From assembly GCF_900142295.1 (NCBI RefSeq), contig NZ_FSRL01000001.1, forward strand, positions 3,100,001 through 3,164,000: DNA of 64,000 nt, given 5' to 3'. A program made the translations under genes and the position numbers. The stretch is from Vannielia litorea. Its GTDB lineage: Bacteria > Pseudomonadota > Alphaproteobacteria > Rhodobacterales > Rhodobacteraceae. Below are positions 63,882 through 64,000 of the stretch, piece by piece (within the stretch, counting starts at the first letter, position 1; each line of letters begins with the position of its first letter). Below the pieces are notes generated by a model that was given only the letters and a program-made list of their open reading frames with translations, had not been told where the DNA came from and did not search any database.

Positions 63882-64000
63882 GTTTCCCCTGCCTCGTGGC
63901 TGCCTGCCTCGCCCCCGGTGCTAGCCCGCAGGCCCGGCCTTGTCGAGACCATGAGGCGCGCAACCAAACGCCGCTCAGCGAGTTGTGATCCCGAAGCCGC

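Overview
The window is high-GC DNA from an alphaproteobacterium, most likely of the Rhodobacteraceae (Roseobacter group). The support is a DddL-type DMSP lyase, a two-gene saccharopine pathway, the msrPQ, clpB and leuCD/leuB/dapD gene sets, an apparent RpoH promoter, and GANTC (CcrM-type) sites. It reads as ordinary chromosome. I see no prophage, insertion sequence or CRISPR array.

Layout. 1-409 has no gene but holds a dense GANTC cluster with a perfect DnaA box. 410-6816 (minus) carries msrQ, msrP, an FMN-binding glutamate synthase-like gene, a broken membrane-protein gene and clpB with a heat-shock type promoter. 7358-9766 (minus) is a saccharopine dehydrogenase pair preceded by an unannotated TTG-start mini membrane protein. 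9809-22590 is an uptake locus: a fatty-acid type AMP ligase, a complete branched-chain-amino-acid-type (HAAT) ABC transporter (livG, livH, livM, binding protein, livF), two small secreted four-cysteine proteins, small membrane proteins (one on the opposite strand) and a PaaK-like ligase. This suggests import followed by CoA activation of a carboxylic or aromatic acid. 22671-31817 is mixed housekeeping: a caspase-like/peptidoglycan-binding protein, an AraC regulator divergent from a hydrolase, rpmJ, tRNA-Val, an N-formylglutamate amidohydrolase, a hotdog thioesterase, dinB, an SPFH/NfeD pair and pyrF. 31981-40065 is a periplasmic defence/cell-wall block (pbpC, a glycolipid-binding protein and a giant alpha-2-macroglobulin). 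40278-49989 has a hybrid histidine kinase, yaaA, recQ, yggT, a thioesterase, an MscS channel, a lipoprotein and a DUF2975/HTH pair. 50182-59727 holds leucine and lysine biosynthesis (leuC, leuD, leuB, dapD), interrupted by a membrane protein whose promoter carries apparent FNR and SqrR/BigR boxes, an EEP-family protein, an epimerase-like protein and a LysR regulator. 59861-63881 holds a LOG protein, a low-GC island, dddL, a 53-aa protein and a lipoprotein.

The most interesting non-coding signals are four. First, the GANTC/DnaA-box cluster at the left edge. Second, a 44-bp element of four 11-bp units found almost unchanged both inside the ABC-transporter locus (12800) and upstream of dddL (62902). 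Third, the FNR plus sulfide-repressor promoter at 53480-53528. Fourth, several operator-like palindromes in divergent or leader regions. All functional calls come from reading the sequence. No database search was possible.
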